From assembly GCF_027594865.1 (NCBI RefSeq), contig NZ_CP089391.1, positions 2,200,501 to 2,264,500 of the forward strand: a DNA stretch of 64,000 bases, given 5' to 3'. This document shows positions 7,783 through 15,987 of the stretch, in pieces (within the stretch, counting starts at the first letter, position 1; every line of letters begins with the position of its first letter). The DNA comes from Bradyrhizobium xenonodulans. GTDB taxonomy: Bacteria; Pseudomonadota; Alphaproteobacteria; Rhizobiales; Xanthobacteraceae. The position numbers and the translations under genes are program-made. The notes under the pieces are model-generated. The model saw nothing but the letters and a program-made list of their open reading frames with translations, was not told the DNA's origin and made no database searches.

Positions 7783-8577
7783 ATGACCGCCTATCTGAAG
7801 CTCGACCACATCGACAAGATCTTTACGCGCGGCGCCGCCTCGACGGAGGTGCTCAAGGACATCAACCTGACGATCGAGAAGGGCGAATACGTCTCGATCA
7901 TCGGCCATTCCGGCTGCGGCAAGTCGACCCTGCTCAACATCATCGCAGGATTGACCACGGCCACGACCGGCGGCGTGCTGCTGGAGAACCGCGAGGTCAA
8001 CTCGCCCGGCCCCGATCGCGCCGTGGTGTTCCAGAACCACAGCCTGCTGCCGTGGCTGACCGTCTACGAGAACGTCAAGCTCGGCGTCGACAAGGTCTTT
8101 GCCAGGACCAAATCCCGTGCCGAGCGCGATGCCTGGGTGATGCACAATCTCAACCTCGTGCAGATGGCCCATGCCAGGGACAAGCGCCCGTCCGAAATCT
8201 CCGGCGGCATGAAGCAGCGCGTCGGCATTGCGCGGGCGCTGGCGATGGAGCCGAAGGTGCTGCTGCTCGACGAGCCGTTCGGCGCGCTCGACGCGCTGAC
8301 CCGCGCCCATTTGCAGGACTCGGTGATGGCGCTGCATCAGAAGCTCGGCAACACCATTCTGATGATCACCCACGACGTCGACGAGGCCGTGCTGCTGTCC
8401 GACCGCATCGTGATGATGACGAACGGTCCGTCCGCGCGCATCGGCGAGGTGCTCGAGGTGCCGCTGGCGCGCCCGCGCAAGCGGCTCGATCTCGCCACCA
8501 ACGCGACCTATCTGAAGTGCCGTCAGCGCGTGCTCGAATTCCTCTATGAGCGGCATCGCTTCGTCGAGGCCGCGTAA
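7783..8577 (+). CDS. nrtC: Nitrate ABC transporter, ATP-binding protein
   Basis: A 264-residue ABC ATPase. It has the Walker A motif GHSGCGKSTLLN (near residue 43), Q-loop in VVFQNHSLLPWLTV, signature SGGMKQRVGIARAL (SGG at about 138), Walker B VLLLDEPFGALD and the H-loop histidine in ITHDVDEAVLL. Unlike some cyanobacterial NrtC proteins it lacks a C-terminal solute-binding domain, so it is closer to NrtD in architecture. It energises import through NrtB. The start at 7783 follows GGGAGAAG. The next gene, narK, begins 339 bp downstream behind its own promoter. Confidence 0.92.
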   Translation: MTAYLKLDHIDKIFTRGAASTEVLKDINLTIEKGEYVSIIGHSGCGKSTLLNIIAGLTTATTGGVLLENREVNSPGPDRAVVFQNHSLLPWLTVYENVKLGVDKVFARTKSRAERDAWVMHNLNLVQMAHARDKRPSEISGGMKQRVGIARALAMEPKVLLLDEPFGALDALTRAHLQDSVMALHQKLGNTILMITHDVDEAVLLSDRIVMMTNGPSARIGEVLEVPLARPRKRLDLATNATYLKCRQRVLEFLYERHRFVEAA

Positions 8578-8625
8578 ACGAACGGTTAACGCGAAAGAGG
8601 CGCGCGCCTAATTAATCGACATCCC

Positions 8626-8658
8626 GCTCAATCCTTGTGCGCCGCACAAGGATTGAGC
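8626..8658. promoter_or_regulatory. Perfect 33-bp palindrome upstream of narK, candidate enhancer
   Basis: GCTCAATCCTTGTGC (8626-8640), GCC, then its exact reverse complement (8644-8658). Downstream TCGCAAATTT and GTGCG are shared with the copy at 5169-5203. The centre (8642) is 112 bp from the -24 GG at 8754, the same distance as at nrtA. A sigma-54 activator such as NtrC is the likely binder. A perfect stem could also act in RNA, but it lies upstream of the promoter and so should not be transcribed from it. Confidence 0.6.
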
Positions 8659-8751
8659 GAATCGCAAATTTAGCGTGCGGAAAAGCCCTGCAAGAAATTC
8701 GGGCGATGCGAATAACATCCTGAAATCTCTGTATTTCCAGCGTGCGCGCAA

Positions 8752-8768
8752 CTGGCACGGAAATTGAA
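8752..8768 (+). promoter_or_regulatory. Sigma-54 (-24/-12) type promoter for narK-bjgb-flp-nasC
   Basis: CTGGCACGGAAATTGAA contains TGGCACG-N4-TTGAA, the same pattern as at nrtA. Predicted start is near 8778, giving a leader of about 140 nt. The operon is therefore probably RpoN-dependent. Confidence 0.65.
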
Positions 8769-8847
8769 GTGCCTTTGCGCGACGCCAACGACGACGTCCC
8801 TCAACATCATCCATCAGCATCGTGATCTCGCCACCGGGGTGAAGCCT

Positions 8848-8891
8848 CGGAGCGTGCCTCCGTGGCCGGAGGCAGAGCCTGCAACGACGCA
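8848..8891 (+). promoter_or_regulatory. Switchable leader hairpins plus CTGCAACGACGCA before narK
   Basis: Two mutually exclusive stems share the segment CTCCG: CGGAG/CTCCG (8848-8862, 5-nt loop) and TGCCTCCG/CGGAGGCA (8855-8874, 4-nt loop). They are followed by the 13-mer CTGCAACGACGCA (8879-8891) that also precedes nrtA. Alternative pairing of this kind is what a NasT-type antiterminator would select between, although no clear U-tract follows the second stem. Confidence 0.4.
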
Positions 8892-8916
8892 GCGGTGAGC
8901 CTAGAAGGGATACTCA

Positions 8917-10296
8917 ATGACGAAGAATCCAACCTGGATTTCAGACTGGCGCCCCGAAGATGAGGCGTTCTGGAATGCGACTGGCAAGACTATCGCGCGA
9001 CGCAACCTGATCTGGTCGATCGTGGCCGAGCATATCGGCTTCTCGGTCTGGCTGATCTGGAGCATCGTCACCACCAAGCTGCCGCAGGCGGGCTTCCACT
9101 ACACCACCGACCAGCTGTTCCAGCTCGTCGCGGTGCCCGGGCTGATCGGCGCGTTGATGCGCTTTCCCTACACCTTCGCGGTGACGACCTTCGGCGGCCG
9201 CAACTGGACCATCTTCAGTGCGGCGATCCTGTTCATTCCGACGCTCTCGCTCGCCTGCTTCGTGAGCCAGCCCGACACGCCGTTCTGGCTGATGCTGCTG
9301 ATCGCCTCGACCGCCGGTCTCGGCGGCGGCAATTTTGCATCGAGCATGACCAACATCTCCTTCTTCTTTCCTGACCGGATGAAGGGATGGGCGCTGGGGC
9401 TGAATGCAGCCGGCGGCAATATCGGCGTCTCCAGCGTGCAACTGCTGACCCCGATCCTGATGACGCTCGCCGTCATCAACCTGTTCCAGGCGAGCCCCGT
9501 CGACGGCATCTTCCTCCAGAATGCCGGCCTGATGTGGGTGCTGCCGATCGCGATCGCGGTGTTCGGCGCGGTGTTCTTCATGAACAACCTCACCACGGCG
9601 AAATCGTCGGTGAAGAACCAGCTCGCGATCGTCAAGCGCAAGCACACCTGGATCATGGCCTATCTCTATATCGGCACGTTCGGGTCCTTCATCGGCTATT
9701 CGGCTGCGTTTCCGCTGCTGATCAAGACCCAATTCCCGCAAATCACGATCGCGATCGCGTTCCTGGGGCCGCTGGTCGGCTCGCTGTCGCGGCCGCTCGG
9801 CGGCTGGCTTGCCGACAGGATCGGCGGCTCCATCATCACGTTCTGGAATTTCATCCCGATGGCGGGTGCCACGGTCGGCGTGCTCTACTTTGTCGGGCAG
9901 AAGGATTTCATCGGCTTCCTGTCGATGTTCCTGATCCTGTTCGTGACGACGGGCATCGGCAACGGCTCGACCTACCGCATGATCCCGTCGATCTTCCGCG
10001 AGCAGAACCTGTTCAGGGTGCGCGGCAAGGGTGATGCGGAGCGCGCGGTCGCCTTGAAGACGGCGAGCATCGAGAGCGGCGCCGCGGTCGGCTTTATCGG
10101 TGCCATCGGCGCCGTCGGCGGCTATCTGATCCCGACCGGTTTCGGCAAGTCCATCGCGCTGACGGGAGGACCGCAGCTCGCGCTCGCGATCTATCTCGCC
10201 TTCTACGCCTCCTGCCTCGGACTGACCTGGTGGTTCTACCTGCGTCGCAGCCCGCAGGGCGAAGGCGCAGGAAGCCTTGCCGAAGCAAGGGTCTAA
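8917..10296 (+). CDS. narK: Nitrate/nitrite major facilitator transporter
   Basis: A 459-residue MFS protein of the nitrate/nitrite porter family with 12 predicted membrane segments. Visible family features are the glycine-rich stretch GLGGGNFASSMTNISFFFP (nitrate signature region) and the second one FVTTGIGNGSTYRMIPSIF in the C-terminal half. The N terminus MTKNPTWISDWRPEDEAFW is typical of alphaproteobacterial NarK. In B. diazoefficiens the orthologous narK is the first gene of narK-bjgb-flp-nasC and exports nitrite. Here the order is the same, with the operon preceded by its own sigma-54 promoter. Import of nitrate by nrtABC and exchange or export by NarK would be complementary. Confidence 0.93.
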   Translation: MTKNPTWISDWRPEDEAFWNATGKTIARRNLIWSIVAEHIGFSVWLIWSIVTTKLPQAGFHYTTDQLFQLVAVPGLIGALMRFPYTFAVTTFGGRNWTIFSAAILFIPTLSLACFVSQPDTPFWLMLLIASTAGLGGGNFASSMTNISFFFPDRMKGWALGLNAAGGNIGVSSVQLLTPILMTLAVINLFQASPVDGIFLQNAGLMWVLPIAIAVFGAVFFMNNLTTAKSSVKNQLAIVKRKHTWIMAYLYIGTFGSFIGYSAAFPLLIKTQFPQITIAIAFLGPLVGSLSRPLGGWLADRIGGSIITFWNFIPMAGATVGVLYFVGQKDFIGFLSMFLILFVTTGIGNGSTYRMIPSIFREQNLFRVRGKGDAERAVALKTASIESGAAVGFIGAIGAVGGYLIPTGFGKSIALTGGPQLALAIYLAFYASCLGLTWWFYLRRSPQGEGAGSLAEARV

Positions 10297-10314
10297 TACT
10301 TGGTACGAATCTCG

Positions 10315-10338
10315 CTTCTCCCCGTACGCGGGGAGAAG
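10315..10338 (+). other. Perfect hairpin between narK and bjgb
   Basis: CTTCTCCCCG and CGGGGAGAAG form a 10-bp stem with loop TACG, followed by TCTCT but no long T-run. It lies 18 nt after narK and 80 nt before the globin gene. It could be a weak terminator or an RNA-stability element that sets the ratio of narK to downstream message. Confidence 0.5.
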
Positions 10339-10418
10339 TCTCTCTGATGACGTTTGACCCATGAACTTTTTCCGCAACGGCGCGGACGAAGGCAGACCGA
10401 AACAGACAGGAGAACATC

Positions 10419-10847
10419 ATGACGCCAGAACAGATCACCCTCATCCAGCAGAGCTTCGCCAAGGTCGCGCCGATTTCCGCGCAGGCCGCCGTGCTGTTCT
10501 ACGATCGCCTGTTCGAGGTGGCGCCGTCCGTGCGCGCGATGTTTCCCGAAGACATGACCGAGCAGCGCAAGAAGCTGATGGGCATGCTTGCCGCCGTCGT
10601 CGGCGGCCTGTCGAACCTGGACTCGATTCTTCCTGCGGCCTCCGCGCTCGCCAAGCGTCACGTCGCCTATGGCGCCAAGGCCGAGCACTATCCCGTGGTC
10701 GGCGCGACCTTGCTGTGGACCCTGGAGAAGGGCCTTGGCGAAGCCTGGACGCCCGAACTCGCCACGGCCTGGACCGACGCCTACGGCGTGCTGTCCGGCT
10801 ACATGATGTCCGAGGCCTATGGCGCGCAGGCGCAGGCCGCCGAATAG
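10419..10847 (+). CDS. bjgb: Single-domain bacterial haemoglobin
   Basis: A 142-residue globin. Tyr at B10 (LFYDRLF, residue 28) and the proximal histidine in KRHVAYG (residue 81) are present, with the C-terminal G/H helices LATAWTDAYGVLSGYMM. There is no FAD/NAD reductase domain, so it is a single-domain globin like Vitreoscilla Hb rather than a flavohaemoglobin. The orthologue in B. diazoefficiens (Bjgb) detoxifies the NO that nitrate assimilation generates; the neighbouring FAD protein Flp is thought to supply electrons. It is preceded by AGGAG and followed 10 nt later by flp. Confidence 0.93.
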   Translation: MTPEQITLIQQSFAKVAPISAQAAVLFYDRLFEVAPSVRAMFPEDMTEQRKKLMGMLAAVVGGLSNLDSILPAASALAKRHVAYGAKAEHYPVVGATLLWTLEKGLGEAWTPELATAWTDAYGVLSGYMMSEAYGAQAQAAE

Positions 10848-10857
10848 GAGATGCCTC

Positions 10858-12075
10858 GTGAGTGAACCGCTGGTCATCGTCGGTAACGGTATGGCGGCCG
10901 CGCGTCTGGTCGACGAGCTCGCCAAGACCTCGCTCGGCCGCTACGCGGTCGCTGTGATCGGCGAAGAGCCGCGGCTCGCTTACAACCGCGTGCTGCTCTC
11001 CTCCGTGCTGGCCGGCGAGACCGGCTCGCACGAGATCGAGCTCCGGCCGGCGGACTGGTGGCGCCATCGCGGCGTCACCGTGCGCTACGGCTATCGCGTC
11101 ACCGAGATCGACACCGGCCGCCGCGAGCTCAAGATCGAAGGCGAGGAGAGCATGGAATATTCCAAGCTCGTGCTCGCGACCGGCTCGACGCCGCTGCGGC
11201 TCAACGTGCCGGGCGCCGATCTTGCCGGCGTCCACACCTTTCGCGACACCCGCGACGTCGATCTGCTGCTCACCCTTGCGGCGGCGAAGAAGCGCGTCGT
11301 CGTGGTCGGCGGCGGCCTGCTTGGGCTCGAGGCGGCCTATGGCCTCGCCAAGGCCGGCGCGCCGGTGACGCTGCTACATCTGATGGACCGGCTGATGGAG
11401 CGGCAGCTCGATGGACCGGCCGCCGATCTGCTCAAGACCCTGGTCGAACGCAAGGGCATCCGCATCCTGCTCAACGCTTCGACGGCGCGCATCCATGGCG
11501 AGGGCCATGTCGAAGCGGTCGAGCTCGCCGACGGCAGCCGCATCGCGGCCGATGCCGTGATCTTCGCGGCGGGCATCAAGCCCAACATTGCGCTCGCCAG
11601 GGACGCCGGCATCGCGGTCAACCGCGGCATCGTGGTCAACGACGAGATGCAGACGGCGTCGCCCGACATCTATGCACTCGGCGAATGCGCCGAGCATCGC
11701 GGCACCTGCTATGGCCTGGTCGAGCCGGCCTATGAGCAGGCGCGGGTGCTGGCGCGGCATCTCGCCGGCCGTCCTGCCGCCTATCAGGGCAGCGTGGTCT
11801 CGACCAATCTGAAGGTGTCCGGCGTCAGCGTATTCTCGGCCGGCGACTTCATGGGCGGGGAGGGCAGCGAGAGCCTCGTGCTCACCGATGTCAGGCGCGG
11901 CTCCTACAAGAAGCTCGTCATCGCCGACGGCCGCCTCACCGGCGCGGTGCTGATCGGCGATACCGTCGATGCGCTCTGGTATCTCGAGCTGATCCGCAAT
12001 CGCGACAAGGTCGCGGCGATCCGCACCGACATGATGTTCGGCCGCGCGCTCGCGCGTCCTTCCAAGGCGGCTTGA
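10858..12075 (+). CDS. flp: FAD-dependent NAD(P)H oxidoreductase, electron donor for nitrate reductase and globin
   Basis: A 405-residue flavoprotein with two dinucleotide folds: FAD site VIVGNGMAAARLVDEL at the N terminus and NAD(P)H site VVVVGGGLLGLEAAYGLAKAG near residue 145, then the FAD-binding motif in DIYALGECAEH near 275. It resembles the N-terminal reductase part of NirB/NasB. In B. diazoefficiens the equivalent Flp carries electrons from NADH to NasC and supports NO removal with Bjgb. GTG 10858 was chosen because AGGAG precedes it by 7 nt and the Rossmann motif then starts at residue 5; an ATG further upstream would overlap bjgb. nasC follows 27 nt downstream. Confidence 0.92.
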   Translation: MSEPLVIVGNGMAAARLVDELAKTSLGRYAVAVIGEEPRLAYNRVLLSSVLAGETGSHEIELRPADWWRHRGVTVRYGYRVTEIDTGRRELKIEGEESMEYSKLVLATGSTPLRLNVPGADLAGVHTFRDTRDVDLLLTLAAAKKRVVVVGGGLLGLEAAYGLAKAGAPVTLLHLMDRLMERQLDGPAADLLKTLVERKGIRILLNASTARIHGEGHVEAVELADGSRIAADAVIFAAGIKPNIALARDAGIAVNRGIVVNDEMQTASPDIYALGECAEHRGTCYGLVEPAYEQARVLARHLAGRPAAYQGSVVSTNLKVSGVSVFSAGDFMGGEGSESLVLTDVRRGSYKKLVIADGRLTGAVLIGDTVDALWYLELIRNRDKVAAIRTDMMFGRALARPSKAA

Positions 12076-12102
12076 CCAGCCAGCTTGATAAGGCAGTTCG
12101 AT

Positions 12103-14808
12103 ATGACGGCAATCGATCCCACGCTCCGCGCCACCAAGACGACATGTCCCTACTGCGGCGTCGGCTGCGGCGTGCTGGCAACGCCCGACGGCAAGGGCGG
12201 CGCGGCGATCGCGGGCGATCCCGACCATCCCGCCAATTTCGGCCGGCTATGCTCCAAGGGCTCCGCGCTCGGCGAGACTGTCGGGCTGGAAAGCCGGCTG
12301 CTCTATCCGATGATCCGCTGCAAGGGCGTGCTGGAACGCGTCGCCTGGAGCGATGCGCTGGATCACGTCGCCCATCGCATGCAGCACATCGTGGCGCGCG
12401 ACGGTGCCGACGCGGTGGCGTTCTATCTCTCCGGCCAGCTGCTCACCGAGGACTATTACGTCGCCAACAAGCTGATGAAGGGCTTTGTCGGCACCGCCAA
12501 TGTCGACACCAACTCGCGGCTCTGCATGTCGTCCTCGGTCGCCGGCCATCGCCGCGCCTTCGGTGCCGACACCGTGCCGGGCTGCTATGAGGATCTCGAC
12601 CAGGCCGATCTGCTCGTGTTCGTCGGCTCGAATGCGGCCTGGTGCCATCCGGTGCTGTTCCAGCGGATGCTGAAGAACCGGCAGGACCGCGGCGCGCGGA
12701 TGATCGTGATCGATCCGCGCCGCACCGACACCGCGAGCGACGTCGACCTGTTCCTCGGCTTGAAGCCCGGAACGGACACGGCGCTGTTCTCCGGCTTGTT
12801 CGTCCACCTCGCCGACAATGGTGCGCTCGACCAGGGTTACATCGCGAGCAACACGTCGGGATTCGACGATGCGCTGGCGCGCGCGCGCAGCATCGCCGGC
12901 AGCGTCGCTGCGACCGCGCTGGCGACGGGCCTGTCCGAGCAGGACGTCGCCATCTTCTTCAGGATGTTCCGCGAGACGCCGCGCGTCGTCACGCTCTATT
13001 CGCAGGGCGTCAACCAGTCGGCGCAGGGCACCGACAAGGTCAACGCCATCCTGAACTGCCATCTCGCCACCGGGCGCATCGGCAAGCCGGGCGCCTCGCC
13101 GTTCTCGCTCACCGGCCAGCCCAACGCGATGGGCGGCCGTGAGGTCGGCGGCCTCGCCAATATGCTCGCCGCCCACATGGGCTTCACGCCGCCCGACATC
13201 GACCGCGTGCGCCGGTTTTGGAATGCGCCGCGCATCGCCACCCATGAGGGGCTGAAGGCGGTGCAGTTGTTCGAAGCGATCAATCGCGGCGAGGTCAAGG
13301 CGCTCTGGGTGATGGGCACCAACCCCGCGGTGTCGCTGCCCGACGCGGACTTGGTGCGCGAAGCGCTGAAGAAGCTCGAGCTGTTCGTGGTGTCCGAGAA
13401 CGTGCTCTCCAACGACACCGTCGAGGCCGGCCCGCACGTGCTGCTGCCGGCGCTGGCCTGGGGCGAGAAATCGGGCACCGTGACCAATTCCGAGCGCCGC
13501 ATCTCGCGCCAGCGCTCGTTCCTGCCAGCGCCGGGCGAGGCGCGCCCCGACTGGTGGATCCTGAGCGAGACCGCAAAGCGTCTCGGTTTCGGCGACAGTT
13601 TTAACTACAAATCCGCCGCCGACATTTTTCGCGAGCACGCCGCGCTCTCGGCGTTCGAGAACAATGGCAGCCGCGATTTCGACATCGGCGCGCTGACGTC
13701 GCTGTCTGACGACGCCTTTGACGCCTTGAAGCCCGTGCAATGGCCGGCGCGCGAAGGACAGACTCCGGGCGAACGCTTCTTCGCGACCGGCGGCTTCTTC
13801 ACCAACGACGGCAAGGGCCGCTTCGTCGCGCCGGAGGTGCCGGCGCTGCGCGGCGAAACCGGGCCGTCGCGTCCGCTGCGGCTCAACACCGGGCGCATCC
13901 GCGACCAGTGGCACACCATGACCCGCACGGGCCTCAGCCAGCGGCTCGGCGCGCATCTGCCCGAGCCGTTCGTCGAGATCCATCCTGATGACGCCAGCAA
14001 ATTCGGCATCGTCCATGACGGCTATGCCCGCATCACCACCGACTACGGTCAGTGCATCCTCAAGGTCGTCGTCAGCGACCGCCAGCAGCGCGGCACGCTG
14101 TTCGCGCCGATCCACTGGAGCGCGATGAACGCCTCGCATGGCCGCGTCGGGGCGCTCGTGCAGTCTTACACCGACCCGTTCTCTGGCCAGCCAGAATCGA
14201 AAGCCACGCCGGCGGCGATCTCGCCTTATGAATACGTCTTCCGCGGCTTTGCGCTGTCGCGCAAACAGCTCGATCTGCCGCCGAACCTGCTGTGGACCCG
14301 CGTCACGGTCGCCGGCGGCTTCGGCTATCTCTTCGCCGACAACGCCGATCTGTCGCGCTGGCCGGCCTGGCTCGATGGCGTCGCCGGTGAGGACGTTGCC
14401 GACTATCGTGATTTCGGCGGCGGCGTTTATCGCGCGGCATCGTTCGCCGGCGACCGCATCGAGACCTGCCTGTTCGTCGGCCCCGCGCACGACGCCGGCG
14501 ACTGGGAGGTGGTGAAGAGCCTGTTCGTCGCCGACCACGTCACCGACGACCAGCGCCGCATGCTGCTGTCGGGCAAGTCGACTGAGGGCGCCGCCTCGAC
14601 CGGCCCCATCGTCTGCGCCTGCTTCGGCGTCGGCCGCGGCACCATCTGCGACACCATCGCCGGCGGTGCGCGCACCGCCGCCGAGATCGGCGCCAGGCTC
14701 AAGGCCGGCACCAATTGCGGCTCGTGCATCCCGGAGCTGAAGCGCCTGATCGCGACAACGGACGTGGCACCCGCGAAGCAAGCCAAGCTCGCGGGCGCGG
14801 CGGGGTAG
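12103..14808 (+). CDS. nasC: Assimilatory nitrate reductase, catalytic subunit
   Basis: A cytoplasmic molybdoenzyme of 901 residues. N-terminal cysteines C15, C18, C22 and C50 (CPYCGVGC and RLCSKG) bind a [4Fe-4S] cluster. The Mo-bisMGD domains follow, with the dinucleotide-binding segment at LRLNTGRIRDQWHTMTRTG. The last 65 residues (from VCACF at 837) hold C838, C840, C872 and C875 in a BFD-like [2Fe-2S] arrangement, as in other NasC/NasA enzymes. It reduces nitrate to nitrite with electrons probably from Flp. ATG 12103 was preferred to TTG 12085 because AAGG lies 9 nt upstream. No nitrite reductase gene follows, so nitrite must be handled by an enzyme encoded elsewhere. Confidence 0.94.
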   Translation: MTAIDPTLRATKTTCPYCGVGCGVLATPDGKGGAAIAGDPDHPANFGRLCSKGSALGETVGLESRLLYPMIRCKGVLERVAWSDALDHVAHRMQHIVARDGADAVAFYLSGQLLTEDYYVANKLMKGFVGTANVDTNSRLCMSSSVAGHRRAFGADTVPGCYEDLDQADLLVFVGSNAAWCHPVLFQRMLKNRQDRGARMIVIDPRRTDTASDVDLFLGLKPGTDTALFSGLFVHLADNGALDQGYIASNTSGFDDALARARSIAGSVAATALATGLSEQDVAIFFRMFRETPRVVTLYSQGVNQSAQGTDKVNAILNCHLATGRIGKPGASPFSLTGQPNAMGGREVGGLANMLAAHMGFTPPDIDRVRRFWNAPRIATHEGLKAVQLFEAINRGEVKALWVMGTNPAVSLPDADLVREALKKLELFVVSENVLSNDTVEAGPHVLLPALAWGEKSGTVTNSERRISRQRSFLPAPGEARPDWWILSETAKRLGFGDSFNYKSAADIFREHAALSAFENNGSRDFDIGALTSLSDDAFDALKPVQWPAREGQTPGERFFATGGFFTNDGKGRFVAPEVPALRGETGPSRPLRLNTGRIRDQWHTMTRTGLSQRLGAHLPEPFVEIHPDDASKFGIVHDGYARITTDYGQCILKVVVSDRQQRGTLFAPIHWSAMNASHGRVGALVQSYTDPFSGQPESKATPAAISPYEYVFRGFALSRKQLDLPPNLLWTRVTVAGGFGYLFADNADLSRWPAWLDGVAGEDVADYRDFGGGVYRAASFAGDRIETCLFVGPAHDAGDWEVVKSLFVADHVTDDQRRMLLSGKSTEGAASTGPIVCACFGVGRGTICDTIAGGARTAAEIGARLKAGTNCGSCIPELKRLIATTDVAPAKQAKLAGAAG

Positions 14809-14847
14809 AGACGACGTTCTCGGTCGCCGCTGTATACTCCGCTCATC

Positions 14848-14943
14848 GCCCGGCTTGACCGGGCGATCAAGTACGCCGAGACACCTGTGATTAAGCGGCG
14901 AGGCTGCAGCGTACTGGATTCCCCGCTTTCGCGGGGAATGACA
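14848..14943. repeat. Dispersed palindromic repeat, family D (partial or composite)
   Basis: Two short palindromes lie in the nasC to SMP-30 gap: CGCCCGGCTTGACCGGGCG near 14848-14866 and GATTCCCCGCTTTCGCGGGGAATGAC near 14917-14942. The second is nearly identical to the right half of the repeat at 40313-40411. Such elements recur between genes in this window and have no coding capacity. Confidence 0.7.
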
Positions 14944-15036
14944 GTGAGGGTGGAGCGCCATCCCTTGCGCCCAATCGACGTGCCGGCGATTGTGCCCTAT
15001 GGTGCCGCGCTTCCCCAATCAACACCCATAAAAACA

Positions 15037-15942
15037 ATGATGTACCTGGAAACGCCGCCGCGCCTGATCGAGACCGCGATCTTCTCCGCCATGCCTGACA
15101 AGTTCCGCCGCAAGGGCGAGCGGACGGATTGGGCCGATGCCAACCGGCCGGGTGTGCCGACCGACAGCTTCATCGAAGGACCGTCGTTCGACAAAGACGG
15201 CCATCTCTACATCGTCGACATTCCCTTCGGTCGCATCTTTCGTATCGCGCCAGACGGCGAGTGGTCATTGGTCGCCGAATACGAGGGCTGGCCGAACGGG
15301 CTGAAGATTGCCGCGGACGGCCGCATCCTAGTGGCCGACTACATGCACGGCATCATGGAGCTCGACGCCAATGCCGGGCGCATCAAGCCGATCCTGACTT
15401 CGCGCAACTCGGAATCCTTTCGCGGCTGCAACGATCTGCATCTCGCCTCCAATGGCGACATCTATTTCACCGATCAGGGCCAGACCGGCCTGCACGATCC
15501 CAGCGGCCGCGTCTATCGGCTCGCAGCGAACGGTCGGCTCGATTGCCTGATCGATACCGGCATCAGCCCGAACGGCCTGGTGCTCGACCCCAGCGAGACG
15601 GTGCTGTTCGTCGCGATGACGCGGGACAACGCGGTGTGGCGGCTGCCGTTCATGAAGGATGGCAGCGTGTCCAAGGTCGGCCGCTTCTGCTCGCTGTTCG
15701 GCACCAGCGGTCCTGACGGCATGACCATGGACGCCAAGGGCCGCCTGTTCGTCGGCCACGCCTCGCTTGGCCATGTCTTCGTGTTCGCGCCGAACGGCGA
15801 GTTGGTCGCGCGGATCAAGTCGTGCGCGGGGCCGAATTGCACCAACGTTGCCATCGGTGGTGCGAAGAAAGATCGTCTCTATATCACGGAGTCCTCGACC
15901 GGCAGCGTGCTGGTCGCGGACATCGGCGGATTGAACTCTTGA
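15037..15942 (+). CDS. SMP-30/gluconolactonase/LRE family protein
   Basis: A protein of about 301 residues forming a six-bladed beta-propeller. Blade motifs include FIEGPSFDKDGHLYIVDIPFGRIFRI, CNDLHLASNGDIYFTDQG and GPDGMTMDAKGRLFVGHASLG. The Glu in EGPSFD and the Asn/Asp in the middle blades correspond to the metal ligands of SMP-30 lactonases, which hydrolyse sugar or other lactones. The start was taken at one of two adjacent ATGs (15037, 15040), because the sequence upstream is a non-coding repeat. An aldo/keto reductase follows 45 bp downstream on the same strand, consistent with a small sugar-oxidation or lactone unit. The substrate is unknown. Confidence 0.8.
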   Translation: MMYLETPPRLIETAIFSAMPDKFRRKGERTDWADANRPGVPTDSFIEGPSFDKDGHLYIVDIPFGRIFRIAPDGEWSLVAEYEGWPNGLKIAADGRILVADYMHGIMELDANAGRIKPILTSRNSESFRGCNDLHLASNGDIYFTDQGQTGLHDPSGRVYRLAANGRLDCLIDTGISPNGLVLDPSETVLFVAMTRDNAVWRLPFMKDGSVSKVGRFCSLFGTSGPDGMTMDAKGRLFVGHASLGHVFVFAPNGELVARIKSCAGPNCTNVAIGGAKKDRLYITESSTGSVLVADIGGLNS

Positions 15943-15987
15943 GCTTGATGGTGGTTGCCTGAGCGAAAGAGCGGCATCGGAGCGAAC

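Noticed and set aside
8626..8658. The palindrome as a terminator for nrtC
   Set aside because: No T-run follows on either strand, and its sequence and distance to the promoter are repeated upstream of nrtA where no gene ends.
12247..15018. A 923-codon open frame opposite nasC
   Set aside because: It covers the nasC coding region in antisense and has no recognisable domain; nasC shows all expected cysteines.
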